Counted from the first letter of the stretch, positions 8,937-18,423 are shown. The stretch is 64,000 bases of DNA from an uncultured Collinsella sp. (GCA_902470805.1 CABRHX010000003.1:62001-126000), one strand, 5' to 3'. Numbers and translations are program-made. Notes: generated by a model from the letters alone, not told the origin.

Positions 8937-11237
8937 ATGTTCGCAGCCGCCATCTCGCTCATCGGTCTTGCGGCGACCGTCTACCTTGTTTTGCGCGAGG
9001 CCAAGGCCATTCGCGCTCAGTCGGGCACCGTTGCCAAAAGCGCCATCGCCTGGAGCGTCGCCTTCGGCCTGTTCCAGCTCTTCTTGACCGTCTGGGGCGC
9101 TATTGGCCTCGTGGCACAGAACGAGCCGCTCGCCTTTGTGATGCTCATCCTGACCAACGCCATCCTCACCGGCTGCGCCTGGGCAAGCATCGCCCGCGAT
9201 CGCATCGCCCCGCGCGTCTTTGCGTTCGCCAAGCCCGACGCCCCCGCCCCCACCGGCAAGCTCGCCCGCCTGCGCGGCGCCTTTGTGGGCAAACCACTCG
9301 TCGCCGCCGTCCTGTGCCTGCTGTTCGCCGGCGTCTTTGCGCTGCTGGGCATGGAGGTCTCGTCCAACCACGACTTTACCTGGGTCTACCCCCTGTGCAT
9401 CCTGCTCGAGTGGGCCATCATCACCGTGCTCATGACCGGCTTGTTCTTCCTATTCCAGCGCCACGGCGCAGCTCCCGCGGTCCTGGCCTTTGCCCTCTTT
9501 GTCCTGGGCATTGCCGAGTTCTTCGTTATCACGTTTAAATCCATGCCCATCCAGCCGGGCGACCTTTCGGCCATCTCCACCGCCGCCGCGGTCGCCGGCA
9601 ACGGCTACACCTTCTCGATCTCGCTGTTCTGCGTGCTGTCGATAGGCTTTACCGCCATCGGCATGCTGCTGTGCGAGTACGCCGGCATCGTGGCGCCGCA
9701 CCGCCAGAAGGGTGCCGCCAACGCCAAGCGCATGCTGCTCACCAACCTGCTCGTGGCCGTGCTGTGCCTGGGCGGCGTGACCGCGCACGTCACGCTCATC
9801 GACTACTACAACACCCTCGGCATCACCGTCTACACCTGGCGCCCGCTCGAGAGCTACTGGCGCGAGGGCTACCTGCCCGCATTTATTAGTGCCGCGCAGT
9901 CCATCAAGCCGCCTAAACCCGCCGACTACTCTGTCGACGACGCCAAGGCCACGCTCAAAAAGTACACCAAGGCCTACGACAAGTCCGACGCGGCCAAGAG
10001 CGACGAGCGCGCCGCCGCAAAGGAGCAGTTCGATAGCGAGAAGCCCACGGTCATCGCCATCATGAACGAGACCTTCTCGGACCTATCCATCTACCAGAAC
10101 ATGCGCGCCGGCTACGAAGGCCCGCAGTACTTTAAGAACCTGTCCAACTGCCTCAGCCGCGGCAAGCTCTACGTGAGCGCCTACGGCGGCGGTACCGCCA
10201 ATACCGAGTTTGAGTTTATGACCGGCAACTCCATGGCCAACCTGGGCTCGGGCGTGTATCCGTACACCATCTACAACATGGAGACGACCGGGAACCTGGC
10301 AGAGCAGTTCAAGTCGCTCGGATATTCCACCACGGCCATGCACCCCAACCACGCCACCAACTGGAACCGCGAAAACGTCTATAAGGACTTTGGCTTTGAC
10401 CAGTTCCTGTCCATCAACGATTTCCAGGGCGCCGATACCCTGCGCGGGATGGTGACCGACCAGGCTACCTACGACAAGATTCTTGAGCTGCTCGACCAGA
10501 ACGCCGATCCTCAGTTTATCTTCGACGTGACCATGCAGAACCACTCGGGCTACGACACGGGCCTGCTGCCGGTCGATAAGCAGATGCATCTGAATATCGA
10601 CACGACCGACCTGGACGCCAAGACCGTCGAGGACGGCACGCTGTCCGATGTCGACGAGTATGTCTCGTGCATCGAGCAGTCCGACCAGGCGCTGCGCTAC
10701 TTCCTCAACGCCTTGAGCAAGCTCGACCGTAAGGTGGTCGTGGTGTTCTGGGGCGACCACCAGCCGTTCTTCCCGTCCAAGTTCAACGATAAGTGGTTTA
10801 CCGGCGAGGACGACGCCACCCACCAGGAGCGCTTGTGGCAGACCGACTACATCATTTGGGCTAACTACGACGTTGCCGGCTGCGACCAGACGAGTGAGGT
10901 CGACGACCTGTCCACCAACTACCTGTCCACCCAGCTGATGCAGCTGATCGGCGCCCCGCTGACCGACTACCAGAAAGCGCACATGACGCTGCGTAAGTCG
11001 CTGCCCGCCATCAACTCGGTGGGCTACGAGGACGCCAGCCTGCGCTGGGCGCTCTCCTCCAACGTCACCGGTGACGACGCCGCTGCCGCAGCCGCCACCA
11101 AGGCGCGCGAGGATTACGCCAAGATGCAGTACTACGAGATGTTCCGCGACGGCAAGAACGTGTACACCGAGCACTTCCAGACCGAGGCCAACGAGACCGA
11201 TCCCAACCTGGCACCGGGCACGACCAAGATCAAGTAG
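8937..11237 (+). CDS. LTA synthase family sulfatase/phosphoglycerol transferase
   Basis: 766 residues. About eight hydrophobic helices in the first 310 residues are followed by an extracellular alkaline-phosphatase-fold domain. Metal and catalytic residues are recognisable: Glu378 in IMNETFSD, Thr420 in GGGTANTEFE (the nucleophile position of LtaS) and Asp607-His608 in FWGDHQP. Such enzymes move phosphoglycerol onto teichoic-acid-like polymers or glycans at the outer membrane face; the acceptor here is unknown. Start at 8937 is preceded by GAGGAG. It ends near a long inverted repeat at 11264-11396 and is convergent with the 1,365-residue surface protein gene. Confidence 0.88.
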   Translation: MFAAAISLIGLAATVYLVLREAKAIRAQSGTVAKSAIAWSVAFGLFQLFLTVWGAIGLVAQNEPLAFVMLILTNAILTGCAWASIARDRIAPRVFAFAKPDAPAPTGKLARLRGAFVGKPLVAAVLCLLFAGVFALLGMEVSSNHDFTWVYPLCILLEWAIITVLMTGLFFLFQRHGAAPAVLAFALFVLGIAEFFVITFKSMPIQPGDLSAISTAAAVAGNGYTFSISLFCVLSIGFTAIGMLLCEYAGIVAPHRQKGAANAKRMLLTNLLVAVLCLGGVTAHVTLIDYYNTLGITVYTWRPLESYWREGYLPAFISAAQSIKPPKPADYSVDDAKATLKKYTKAYDKSDAAKSDERAAAKEQFDSEKPTVIAIMNETFSDLSIYQNMRAGYEGPQYFKNLSNCLSRGKLYVSAYGGGTANTEFEFMTGNSMANLGSGVYPYTIYNMETTGNLAEQFKSLGYSTTAMHPNHATNWNRENVYKDFGFDQFLSINDFQGADTLRGMVTDQATYDKILELLDQNADPQFIFDVTMQNHSGYDTGLLPVDKQMHLNIDTTDLDAKTVEDGTLSDVDEYVSCIEQSDQALRYFLNALSKLDRKVVVVFWGDHQPFFPSKFNDKWFTGEDDATHQERLWQTDYIIWANYDVAGCDQTSEVDDLSTNYLSTQLMQLIGAPLTDYQKAHMTLRKSLPAINSVGYEDASLRWALSSNVTGDDAAAAAATKAREDYAKMQYYEMFRDGKNVYTEHFQTEANETDPNLAPGTTKIK

Positions 11238-11263
11238 GGGGTCGCTGCGGGTCTATCCCGGTT

Positions 11264-11396
11264 CGTCTGCCCGGGCGGCGCGGAATGTAAGGTTCCCTGC
11301 TCGGGCAGTCCTGCTCGCACGGAGAGCACATTAAGTGCTCTCCGGCTCGTGCGGAACTCGCGATGAACCTTACATTCCGCGCCGCCCGGGCAGACG
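11264..11396. repeat. Long nested inverted repeat between convergent genes, copy 1
   Basis: Perfect 32-bp arms at 11264-11295 and 11365-11396, beginning CGTCTGCCCGGGCGGC. Inside is a second palindrome, GGAGAGCAC/GTGCTCTCC, around 11320-11343. No T run follows, so this is not a plain intrinsic terminator. The architecture is repeated at 41609-41733 and, less nested, at 24988-25082, with unrelated sequence. Confidence 0.9.
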
Positions 11397-11492
11397 CCTT
11401 GTTGTTGGAGCGCGGCTTGTCATGGGGAGTATTCGGAGTGTCTCTGGTTGAATCGGGCTCTTGCCTTGAAGACTCTGATTTCTAATAAAGAG

Positions 11493-11531
11493 AAAACCCG
11501 GGTGGCCTGTTTTTTGGCTACCCGGGTTTTT
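11493..11531 (-). terminator. Intrinsic terminator, probably bidirectional
   Basis: AAAACCCGGGTGGCC pairs with GGCTACCCGGGTTTTT, giving a strong stem with A/T tails on both sides. It serves the surface protein gene ending at 11558 and could also stop the convergent sulfatase transcript. Confidence 0.85.
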
Positions 11532-11557
11532 GGGTTGTCGATATGTTCGACTGGCTA

Positions 11558-14500
11558 CTAGTGGGTCTTGCGGCGCTTGATCAGCATGATGAGGGCTATC
11601 ACTACGAGCGTTGCTCCCGCTGCTGCTGCGGTGGCGACTAGGGCGAATGTTTGATCGCCGGTGTTTGCGAGGTTCTTGGCCGTGGTCGTAGTCTTGGTCT
11701 TGGTGTCGGTCTTAGTTCCGCTATCGGACTTTGGCTTGTCCGGATTCGTCGGGGTCTCCGGGGCTGTCGGAGTCTCGGGGTCCTTCGAGCCTTCGGAATC
11801 AGTGGGGCCGGCGGTGTTTACCAGCGTATGGTCCAGGAACTTCTTGGCGCCCGCACTTGCCTGTGAGAACAGGCGGCGCGTGCGGATCGGGGTGGCATTC
11901 ACCGTTGTGGGTGCTGTCTCCTCGGTCGCGATATTCACGAGCGTCACACCGGTATCGAGGCCAACATCGTTGTAACCCACATGGCAGTAGTACTGCGCGC
12001 CGTCATCATCTGCGGTCAGGTCAATCCCAAGCGTCGAGGCCGTCCCGGCTGCGAGGTTGCCATCGGCACCCACACGCTTGAACTCGGTCTCACCACGGCC
12101 CTTGCGGTACCAGATGTATGTCGGCGCCAGCTCCGTTTCGCTACCGTCGGCACCGAGCTGCGTCACGTTGCCGATCGCCGAAAGCGTCAGGCGGCTTCCC
12201 GCTGCGCGCTCGATCGAGGAATCGTATTCGATACTCTCCCCCTCTTCATCATCCGCCGCAGGTCCGCTCACGCTCATCGTCATGCCCTCGGGCATGGTCT
12301 TGACCGTAATAATTGCCGAGCGAATACCCGTTTCGGTCGTGGATCCATTCTTAACGGCGGCAATGGCAAATCGATACTCCGTATTGGGCTGCAACCCGTC
12401 CCAGGTAAGCGAGGTCTGCGTATTGTCGGCGATCTTCCAGCTGTTGACGATGGCGTCGGCCGCGTTACTCTGCAGCATACCCACGCCGTAGCTAAAGCCA
12501 CCCCTGTTTGCGAGCACGTCGTCCCAGCTAAACGCGACACTGGTCGAATCAACGGCGTTTGCCGTAAAGCCCGTCACGGCCGGTGCCTCGGGCATCTCGA
12601 CATCCTTGACGTCATAGCCCACGATCCAAAACTGATCGGTGTCCTTGGTGCCGAGTTTGTCGCCCGAGCCGTCCTCGAACTTGTTGACATCCACCGCGTT
12701 GACGCCCAGGCGCCACGCAAAGCCGTACTTATCCTTCGCGGCCTCGGGCAGGTTGTCGACGGTGCCGCCGTATTCGGTCGATTCACTCGAGGAGTTACCC
12801 GTAGTAAAGCCGGCGTTGGCACCAAAGCACAGGCCGCCAAATAACTCGTGCTTTGCAAGCTTCGCGCCCATGACAACGCTGCCGTTCAGCGTAAAGCCGT
12901 ACTCAAACTCCTGCTCCTCGCCCTCCTCGACTTCGATGGTCTGCGTAGTGCTCGCCCCCGACTGCGCGACAGCACCGCTATACACATCGTACGTGTAAGC
13001 GCGCGTCACGCCGGGCTTGCCCAGACCAAAGGAATCTTGCACGGGAGTCGTACCGTTGAGCGCCGTGTAATAGCTGTCGGGCTCTCCCGACCGGTTGGTC
13101 AAAAAGTAGCTGAGCGGCGTCATGTTGTGCTGCTTGGCAACGCGGTCATAGGCCTCGACATTAACGACCGAGGTCTGCGCGCCGAGCGACACGGGCGCCG
13201 CCATCACGCCCTTGCCGCCAGTTTCCTCATTTTCGATCTCGTACTCGTAATAGACCATCGGAATCGTGTAGAGCACGGCCTTGTCGCCTTCGTCGGCATG
13301 CGACTCATAACTTACGCTGGCGCTCACTGTGCGCTCGCTCCGATAGTCATAGCATCCCTCGGCGGCAAAATCGACTGAAGCATTAATCGCCACCAGGGGC
13401 GGACCGGTCTGTACCTCGACGGCAACGCCCAACTCGGCGCCAATAGTGCCGCCGTGAATCTGCCCTGTGCTCGTGCCCTCGCCATATTCCGTACCGCCCA
13501 ACACCAGATAGCCGTATGCCTGCTCCAGATCCTCAACATAGGGAGCATCCTGCAGCACGGCGAGCACGCGCGGGTTGGTATAGACCTTGTAGCGGTCCTT
13601 GTACGTAATCTTGACGCTGTCGTTGTCGACATCGGGCAGCGCGAGCGAGATAAATGTGCCGTAGGTAGTGCCGCGACGGTTGCTCTCGCTAATCACCTGC
13701 TCCTCGCCGCGGCGCACCTTTCCGTTCTCGTCGAGCGAAAAATGCGAGGCGGTCATCCAATAGTAGTCATCGTTCTTGCGCAGGTCCTCATCGCGGTGCT
13801 TGCCCACCACGGCGATAAAGCTCTCGTTATAGCGGTCCGAACCCGAGACGCTGCCCGCCTTGACGTCGCTGATCCACACCTGTTCTATACCCTTGTGGTC
13901 ATGCTTGTTGCTGCTGTTGTATTGCTGACCGCTCATGCTCATGGTTCCGACCATGGACCCCAAGCCCTGAGCCCCGCTCTGTGCCGTGTTGCAGGCAAAG
14001 TCGCGGAACACATCGCCGCCCACGAGCACCTCGTCAACCGCCAGCTGCTCGGACAGGCCGTCAAGGTTGGCAGTGGCAAGGGCAATAGGCGCCAAGGTGC
14101 ACGGATAGCGCTTATCCTGAGCGCTATCCTTCCATGCGCTGTTGGGCACATGCATCAGCCCATAGGAGGCGAGGAGCCCGTCTCTGTATTCCTTACAATC
14201 GGAAAGCTTGAACTCGCCAGACTCCGAGTCAAAATACGCGTAGCGGTACAGCGCGCCGTACAGCCCCTTGCTGCCGTCAGAAGCGCCGTAATCAAAAGCG
14301 CTGCGTTGCCAGTCATAGCCCGCAAGAATAAGGCCCGTGACGGTTTCACCCGTCTTCTTTCCTTCTTCATCGTAGGCGGCAAACGTGCCGAACGTCGCAT
14401 TCGCAGCGACCATGGTCTTGCCGTTCGCGGAGAGGGAGATTGCGCCCGCGTCGCCCAGAGCATCGACATGGACGAGCGCACCCTTGGATGCATCCCACGA

Positions 14501-15655
14501 AAACAGCTCGCAATGCGTCGACTTATCAATATTCTTCTTGCCGTAGGGTGCCGAGACCACGATGGCGAGGTCATCGCAAAAATCGCGATCGAGGTCGCCG
14601 GCCGCTAGCGAAACGACAGGAGCTAACTGAAGCTGCGTCCAGGAGTCGTTCCCGCCCTTGTTGTGCGTGGTGTAGTCCGCGGCGTTACCGGCATCGATCT
14701 TGACGACGCTTTGCTTCCAGTTGCCGCCCTCCAAGTCATACATGTCGACTACAGCCTTGCGCACGCCGTTCTCGTCGACATAGCAGCCCGCGTAGACAAA
14801 AAGCTCGTCGACGCCGTCGCCATCGACATCGCCCGCCTCGACATCAAAGACGGCGTCGTGCTCTTGCAGGTAACCGGCATCCAGGTACTTAAAACGGCCT
14901 TCGTACATCATATTAGTGTTGACCGTCACCGGCAGGTGTGTGTCGAGAGTGCGCGTACGCCCGTTGCTAAACGAGTAGAGGACCAGCTCAACCTTTCCGG
15001 CGTATGACTTGCCGTCAATCGTCGTGGAGGAACTGTCGCCGTAGGCACGGAGCTCGGCAACGCGGCTCTTTTTGCCCATGCTGGCGTCGCTGCAGAACTC
15101 AACACTCGTGGCGTGAATGCCCGAGAAACCGTTGTTGTCGTTGGCGAGTACTGTTGAGGACTCATTGTTGCTTAGGTACGACCAGGTGCCGCCACCGTAG
15201 TCGCTATGCTTGTAGAGATCGCTGTTCGTATCGAAGTTGTTGACGTTTTGCCAGAACTTTGCGGCGCCCCACACACTTCCATAGCCATCGGTGAGTTTGC
15301 TGCTGCCGCCAATGTCACCGCGCTCGACGTTCTCGAGCTTGTCGCGCAGAGTGTAGCGATTGCCATGGCTACCGTTAGCTGCCATATAGACCTCGCTGCG
15401 CGTGGCAAACGTCGTGGGGGTATCAGTGGAATAGGGGCCAACGGTATCGGCCGGAATGTCCTCGCTCGTGCCCAGGCCCAAATCGCTATAGTCCTGCTCG
15501 GTCATATCGGTGATCTCAGGCGTGTCGGCCGCCTGGGCGACGTTGGGAGCCGCCGTGAAACAGACGACACTCGTTGCAATCAACGCAGCAAGCGCCGCCG
15601 TCCCGGCAAGCGGGATTTTCGACAACCGGCGAATGTGGGGGTGTGGAACGTGCAT
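11558..15655 (-). CDS. Large cell-wall-anchored surface protein with FG-GAP-like, Fn3 and Ig-like modules
   Basis: 1,365 residues from the ATG at 15655 (GAGG upstream; an alternative start 12 codons earlier has no ribosome site). The signal peptide ends near AQAAD. Residues about 200-700 contain acidic loops such as GDVDGDGVDELFV and GDLDRDFCDDLAIV, like the calcium-binding FG-GAP/VCBS blades of beta-propellers. Near 1040-1140 is a fibronectin type III domain (SVAFSWDDV, TEYRFAIAAV) and next an Ig-like segment with AQYYCHVGY. A Lys/Thr-rich stalk leads to LANTGD, a hydrophobic helix and KRRKTH, a sortase substrate signal. Probably an adhesin or polymer-binding protein; ligand unknown. No sortase gene is in the window. 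Confidence 0.85.
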   Translation of the reverse strand: MHVPHPHIRRLSKIPLAGTAALAALIATSVVCFTAAPNVAQAADTPEITDMTEQDYSDLGLGTSEDIPADTVGPYSTDTPTTFATRSEVYMAANGSHGNRYTLRDKLENVERGDIGGSSKLTDGYGSVWGAAKFWQNVNNFDTNSDLYKHSDYGGGTWSYLSNNESSTVLANDNNGFSGIHATSVEFCSDASMGKKSRVAELRAYGDSSSTTIDGKSYAGKVELVLYSFSNGRTRTLDTHLPVTVNTNMMYEGRFKYLDAGYLQEHDAVFDVEAGDVDGDGVDELFVYAGCYVDENGVRKAVVDMYDLEGGNWKQSVVKIDAGNAADYTTHNKGGNDSWTQLQLAPVVSLAAGDLDRDFCDDLAIVVSAPYGKKNIDKSTHCELFSWDASKGALVHVDALGDAGAISLSANGKTMVAANATFGTFAAYDEEGKKTGETVTGLILAGYDWQRSAFDYGASDGSKGLYGALYRYAYFDSESGEFKLSDCKEYRDGLLASYGLMHVPNSAWKDSAQDKRYPCTLAPIALATANLDGLSEQLAVDEVLVGGDVFRDFACNTAQSGAQGLGSMVGTMSMSGQQYNSSNKHDHKGIEQVWISDVKAGSVSGSDRYNESFIAVVGKHRDEDLRKNDDYYWMTASHFSLDENGKVRRGEEQVISESNRRGTTYGTFISLALPDVDNDSVKITYKDRYKVYTNPRVLAVLQDAPYVEDLEQAYGYLVLGGTEYGEGTSTGQIHGGTIGAELGVAVEVQTGPPLVAINASVDFAAEGCYDYRSERTVSASVSYESHADEGDKAVLYTIPMVYYEYEIENEETGGKGVMAAPVSLGAQTSVVNVEAYDRVAKQHNMTPLSYFLTNRSGEPDSYYTALNGTTPVQDSFGLGKPGVTRAYTYDVYSGAVAQSGASTTQTIEVEEGEEQEFEYGFTLNGSVVMGAKLAKHELFGGLCFGANAGFTTGNSSSESTEYGGTVDNLPEAAKDKYGFAWRLGVNAVDVNKFEDGSGDKLGTKDTDQFWIVGYDVKDVEMPEAPAVTGFTANAVDSTSVAFSWDDVLANRGGFSYGVGMLQSNAADAIVNSWKIADNTQTSLTWDGLQPNTEYRFAIAAVKNGSTTETGIRSAIITVKTMPEGMTMSVSGPAADDEEGESIEYDSSIERAAGSRLTLSAIGNVTQLGADGSETELAPTYIWYRKGRGETEFKRVGADGNLAAGTASTLGIDLTADDDGAQYYCHVGYNDVGLDTGVTLVNIATEETAPTTVNATPIRTRRLFSQASAGAKKFLDHTLVNTAGPTDSEGSKDPETPTAPETPTNPDKPKSDSGTKTDTKTKTTTTAKNLANTGDQTFALVATAAAAGATLVVIALIMLIKRRKTH

Positions 15656-15724
15656 GGGGGACCTCGCTTTACTCGAGTGGAGTCGGCTCATTTTTGCAAA
15701 TGATACGTCCGACGCCCGATATCA

Positions 15725-15759
15725 CGTGTCTCATTTTCGCCAACGGCGTGTCTCATTTT
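15725..15759. repeat. Two 13-bp direct repeats upstream of the surface protein gene
   Basis: CGTGTCTCATTTT occurs at 15725-15737 and 15747-15759, exactly 22 bp apart; a weaker CTCATTTTT lies at 15688. They are 70-105 bp upstream of the ATG at 15655 and could be an operator for that gene. The spacing matches the iteron array at 16984-17103. Confidence 0.6.
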
Positions 15760-15786
15760 TGAGAATCCGAGATGCCGCGGAAATCT

Positions 15787-16178
15787 TATCCCAGCTCAAA
15801 GGCCATTTCTGGGATGTATTTTCCATCGAGTGCCTCATCGGGAAACTGCATCCCATTTCAAGCGTCGATTCTGGGACGCACTTTCCCCTTACAGTCCAAC
15901 GGGAAACTGCATCCCATTCTGAGCCCCGATTCCGGGATGCACTTTCCGGAACAACCCTCAACGGGAAAGTGTGTCCCACTCTGGAAGCTGATTGTGGGAC
16001 GTAGTTTCCCGTTGGCTCTCTTTGGGAAAGTGCGTCCCATTTCTCGGGCTAATAGTGGGATGCGGTTTCCCATTGAGCTGCCTTTGGGAAAGCATGTCCC
16101 ACTCTAGGCTCAAATTCCGGGACGCACTTTCCGAAACCCCGCCCATCGGGAAAGCACGTCCCATTCTGGACGCATCCC
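15787..16178. repeat. Alternating palindrome array, 61-62 bp period
   Basis: The 16-mer GGGAAAsTGCrTCCCA starts at 15840, 15901, 15963, 16024, 16086 and 16148, and its reverse complement starts at 15810, 15872, 15933, 15995, 16056 and 16118. Spacers between neighbouring units are 12-16 bases and are not conserved. Each unit can pair with either neighbour, giving two alternative registers of hairpins. Short reading frames on both strands are by-products of the repeats. No cas genes or leader are visible, so this is not a normal CRISPR; it is closer to a REP/BIME cluster. Confidence 0.9.
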
Positions 16179-16262
16179 GGGGATTGAACTTCAGCTTATG
16201 AGGCCTTCCATCGATAAAGGGCCGCCCTCCCGGGTGGCGGGCATTGCATTTAGAAGATGGAC

Positions 16263-16814
16263 CTACGCGCCCAGCACGGCCTTCTTGGCGGCGGCGGACA
16301 TGTCCTCGAGGTCTTCTTTGGTGGGGTGATCCTTTGCGGCAACCCAGTTGTCGAGCAGCATCTTAAAGCGGGCATTGTCGGGATCTTGCTCGAGCATGGC
16401 CTCGTAACGCTGCTTGACCGCGGGGCCCATCTTGCCCTGGCACATCGCCCAGCCCACAAGCTCGGCATCCTCTGCCAAATTGGACGACACGCGGTCGATA
16501 ATCTGCTGAAAATAGCTCTGATCGGCACCAAAGCCGCAGGTACCAAAGAGGAAAACGCGCTTGCCGTGCAGGGCGGAGAGCAGCGCTGCGACTGAAGGCG
16601 TGCACGCGCCCTTGTCGCACCAAAAACCGACAAGCACCGTGTCGGCTGCGCAGGCACCCTGCGCCTCGAGCGCAACTTGATCCGCATCCGCATCGTCGCT
16701 CAACGCCGCGGCGTGGATAAACTCAACGCCCGCAGCCTGCAGGGCGCGCTTGATTGCACCCGAAACCATCCTGGTATTACCGCTCTTGCTGTTAACCACC
16801 AAAGAGCATGTCAT
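16263..16814 (-). CDS. Flavodoxin family protein
   Basis: 183 residues from the ATG at 16814. The N-terminus LVVNSKSGNTRMVSGAI is a flavodoxin phosphate-binding loop (T/SxSGNT) and VGFWCDKGACTPSV plus FLFGTCGFGAD are the expected isoalloxazine loops. Cytoplasmic FMN-binding electron carrier or reductase; partner unknown. The reading frame is open 12 more codons to a GTG at 16850, and GGGGGAAA lies inside that extension, so the start is uncertain by a dozen residues. No terminator or operon partner is obvious. Confidence 0.75.
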   Translation of the reverse strand: MTCSLVVNSKSGNTRMVSGAIKRALQAAGVEFIHAAALSDDADADQVALEAQGACAADTVLVGFWCDKGACTPSVAALLSALHGKRVFLFGTCGFGADQSYFQQIIDRVSSNLAEDAELVGWAMCQGKMGPAVKQRYEAMLEQDPDNARFKMLLDNWVAAKDHPTKEDLEDMSAAAKKAVLGA

Positions 16815-16983
16815 AGTCACGTTGCTCGTTTCCCCCAAAACTAAAGCCACTAATGCAATTTATTAGAAGCATATCTTAGTACTAAAACCACAGTTGTAAA
16901 CCACCTTCTGCCGATTGGCGATACAGGCGACATCCTTGGACGGGTTTTAGACCGCGCGCACTTGGATTAATGCCGCCGCAGAG

Positions 16984-17103
16984 TGTTTCACGGATGGCCT
17001 AAAAGTGTTTCCGAAACTTCGCCAAATTGTGTCACGTAATTTCATCAATTTGTTTCACAAGACATCGTCAAATTGTGTCATAGATTGTCGTCAAAATGTT
17101 TCA
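16984..17103. repeat. Six iteron-like direct repeats upstream of the ATPase gene
   Basis: The core TGTKTCA (fifth base varying, one copy ending CC) starts at 16984, 17006, 17028, 17051, 17074 and 17097, spaced 22, 22, 23, 23 and 23 bp. The better copies extend to CGTCAAATTGTGTCA. Spacing of about two helical turns puts all sites on one face. The last copy overlaps the presumed -35 box, so autorepression is a reasonable inference. Confidence 0.8.
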
Positions 17104-17127
17104 CGCGCTGGTAGAATGCTATATAAC
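17099..17127 (+). promoter_or_regulatory. Candidate promoter of the ATPase gene
   Basis: TTTCAC (17099-17104), 17 bp, TATAAC (17122-17127). The -35 lies in the sixth iteron. The ATG at 17158 is 31 bp downstream, with GGGGAG in between. Confidence 0.5.
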
Positions 17128-17157
17128 ATGACGGCTCTATGATTGGCGGGGAGTTCT

Positions 17158-18423
17158 ATGAATGGATATATGGATAGATGCATCGATCGCTCAATCGAAC
17201 GCGATCTTGGCATTTTTGGCGCCGTGCTCATTCAGGGACCGAAGTGGTGCGGAAAGACGACTACGGCCCAGCAATTCGCCGAATCATCGCTGTCTCTCTC
17301 CGACCCAGCCGGAGACTTTGCCGCGTTGCAGCTTGCCAAGATCGACCCGGCTCAAGCGATAGTCGGCGCAACACCGAGACTCATCGATGAGTGGCAGGAA
17401 GAGCCGAAATTGTGGGACGCAATACGTTTTGAATGCGATCGTAGGGCTGGTGAGCCAGGGCAGTTTTTGCTTACGGGGTCAGCAACGCCAAATGATGCCG
17501 ACCAACCGATGCACAGCGGCATCGGGCGCATATCACGCTTGCGCATGGAAACAATGACTCTGGCCGAACTCGGAGTTTCCACAAGGGCGGTCTCGCTCGA
17601 ATCACTGCTTAACGGATGCGCCATCAAAGCGGCACTTGGATCCATTAACGGCATCGCCGGCATCGCCGATTTACTATGTCGTGGAGGTTGGCCTCAGGCG
17701 GTTGGCAAGACGACTGCCGATGCAATGCGAATATCCGCTGCCTACATCGATGGCGTCTGCGAATCGGACGTTTCGAAGGTTGACGGCGTGAAGCGTGACC
17801 CGGAGAAAGTCAGGGCTCTTCTGTCTTCGCTTGCGCGCAACGAATCCACTCTTGCCGGCGAAAAGTCTCTTGAGAAAGACCTCGGCGGTGATGTATCGAG
17901 AAGTACGCTGAGGCGCTATACGGATGCCTTGCGCAGGATACACATCATCGACGATATCCCGGCTTGGCATCCGGCGCTCAGGTCGCCGGTAAAGCTGCGG
18001 CAAAGTGCGAAAAGGCACCTCGCCGACCCTTCGCTTGCCGTTGCGCTGCTCGGAGCAAATCCGGAGTCATTGGCATCCGACCCGAAGACACTGGGGCTGC
18101 TCTTCGAATCCCTCGTCCTGCACGACCTTAAGGTCTATGCCGCCGCAAATGACTCATCGGTGTCCCACTACCACGACGCCGACGATCTCGAGGTCGATGC
18201 CGTTATACACAGGCGCGATGGAACTTGGATTGCCGTGGAAGTAAAACTCGGAAGCCCGCAGATCCCCGAGGCGTCTGCAAACCTGCTTCGACTCGAGCGC
18301 AAGCTGGTCGAACGCGGCGAGAGGCCTCCCGCGGCCAAACTCATCGTCATCGGGTTCGGCATGCCGGTCCACACAACGCCCGAGGGCATCATCGTTGCCC
18401 CCGTTGACACGCTCGCGCCCTAG
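17158..18423 (+). CDS. AAA_14/DUF4143-type ATPase with C-terminal PD-(D/E)XK-like domain
   Basis: 421 residues. Walker A is GPKWCGKTT (27-35) and Walker B RLIDEWQEEP. LLTGSATP is the sensor-1 segment of this family. The C-terminal third contains DLEVDAVI (Asp347) followed by IAVEVKLG (Glu361-Val-Lys363), the spacing expected of a PD-(D/E)XK nuclease fold. These ATPases are widespread and poorly understood; some are linked to mobile or defence loci. The gene stands alone, downstream of six iterons, and its less GC-rich codon use differs from its neighbours, suggesting acquisition. Start chosen at 17158 because GGGGAG precedes it. Confidence 0.85.
   Translation: MNGYMDRCIDRSIERDLGIFGAVLIQGPKWCGKTTTAQQFAESSLSLSDPAGDFAALQLAKIDPAQAIVGATPRLIDEWQEEPKLWDAIRFECDRRAGEPGQFLLTGSATPNDADQPMHSGIGRISRLRMETMTLAELGVSTRAVSLESLLNGCAIKAALGSINGIAGIADLLCRGGWPQAVGKTTADAMRISAAYIDGVCESDVSKVDGVKRDPEKVRALLSSLARNESTLAGEKSLEKDLGGDVSRSTLRRYTDALRRIHIIDDIPAWHPALRSPVKLRQSAKRHLADPSLAVALLGANPESLASDPKTLGLLFESLVLHDLKVYAAANDSSVSHYHDADDLEVDAVIHRRDGTWIAVEVKLGSPQIPEASANLLRLERKLVERGERPPAAKLIVIGFGMPVHTTPEGIIVAPVDTLAP

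Noticed and set aside
15772..16164. Short repetitive proteins on both strands within the palindrome array
   Set aside because: They arise because the 61-62 bp repeats happen to lack stops; no start signals and no known domain.
15787..16178. CRISPR array
   Set aside because: Repeats alternate in orientation, spacers are only 12-16 bases, and no cas gene or leader is present.
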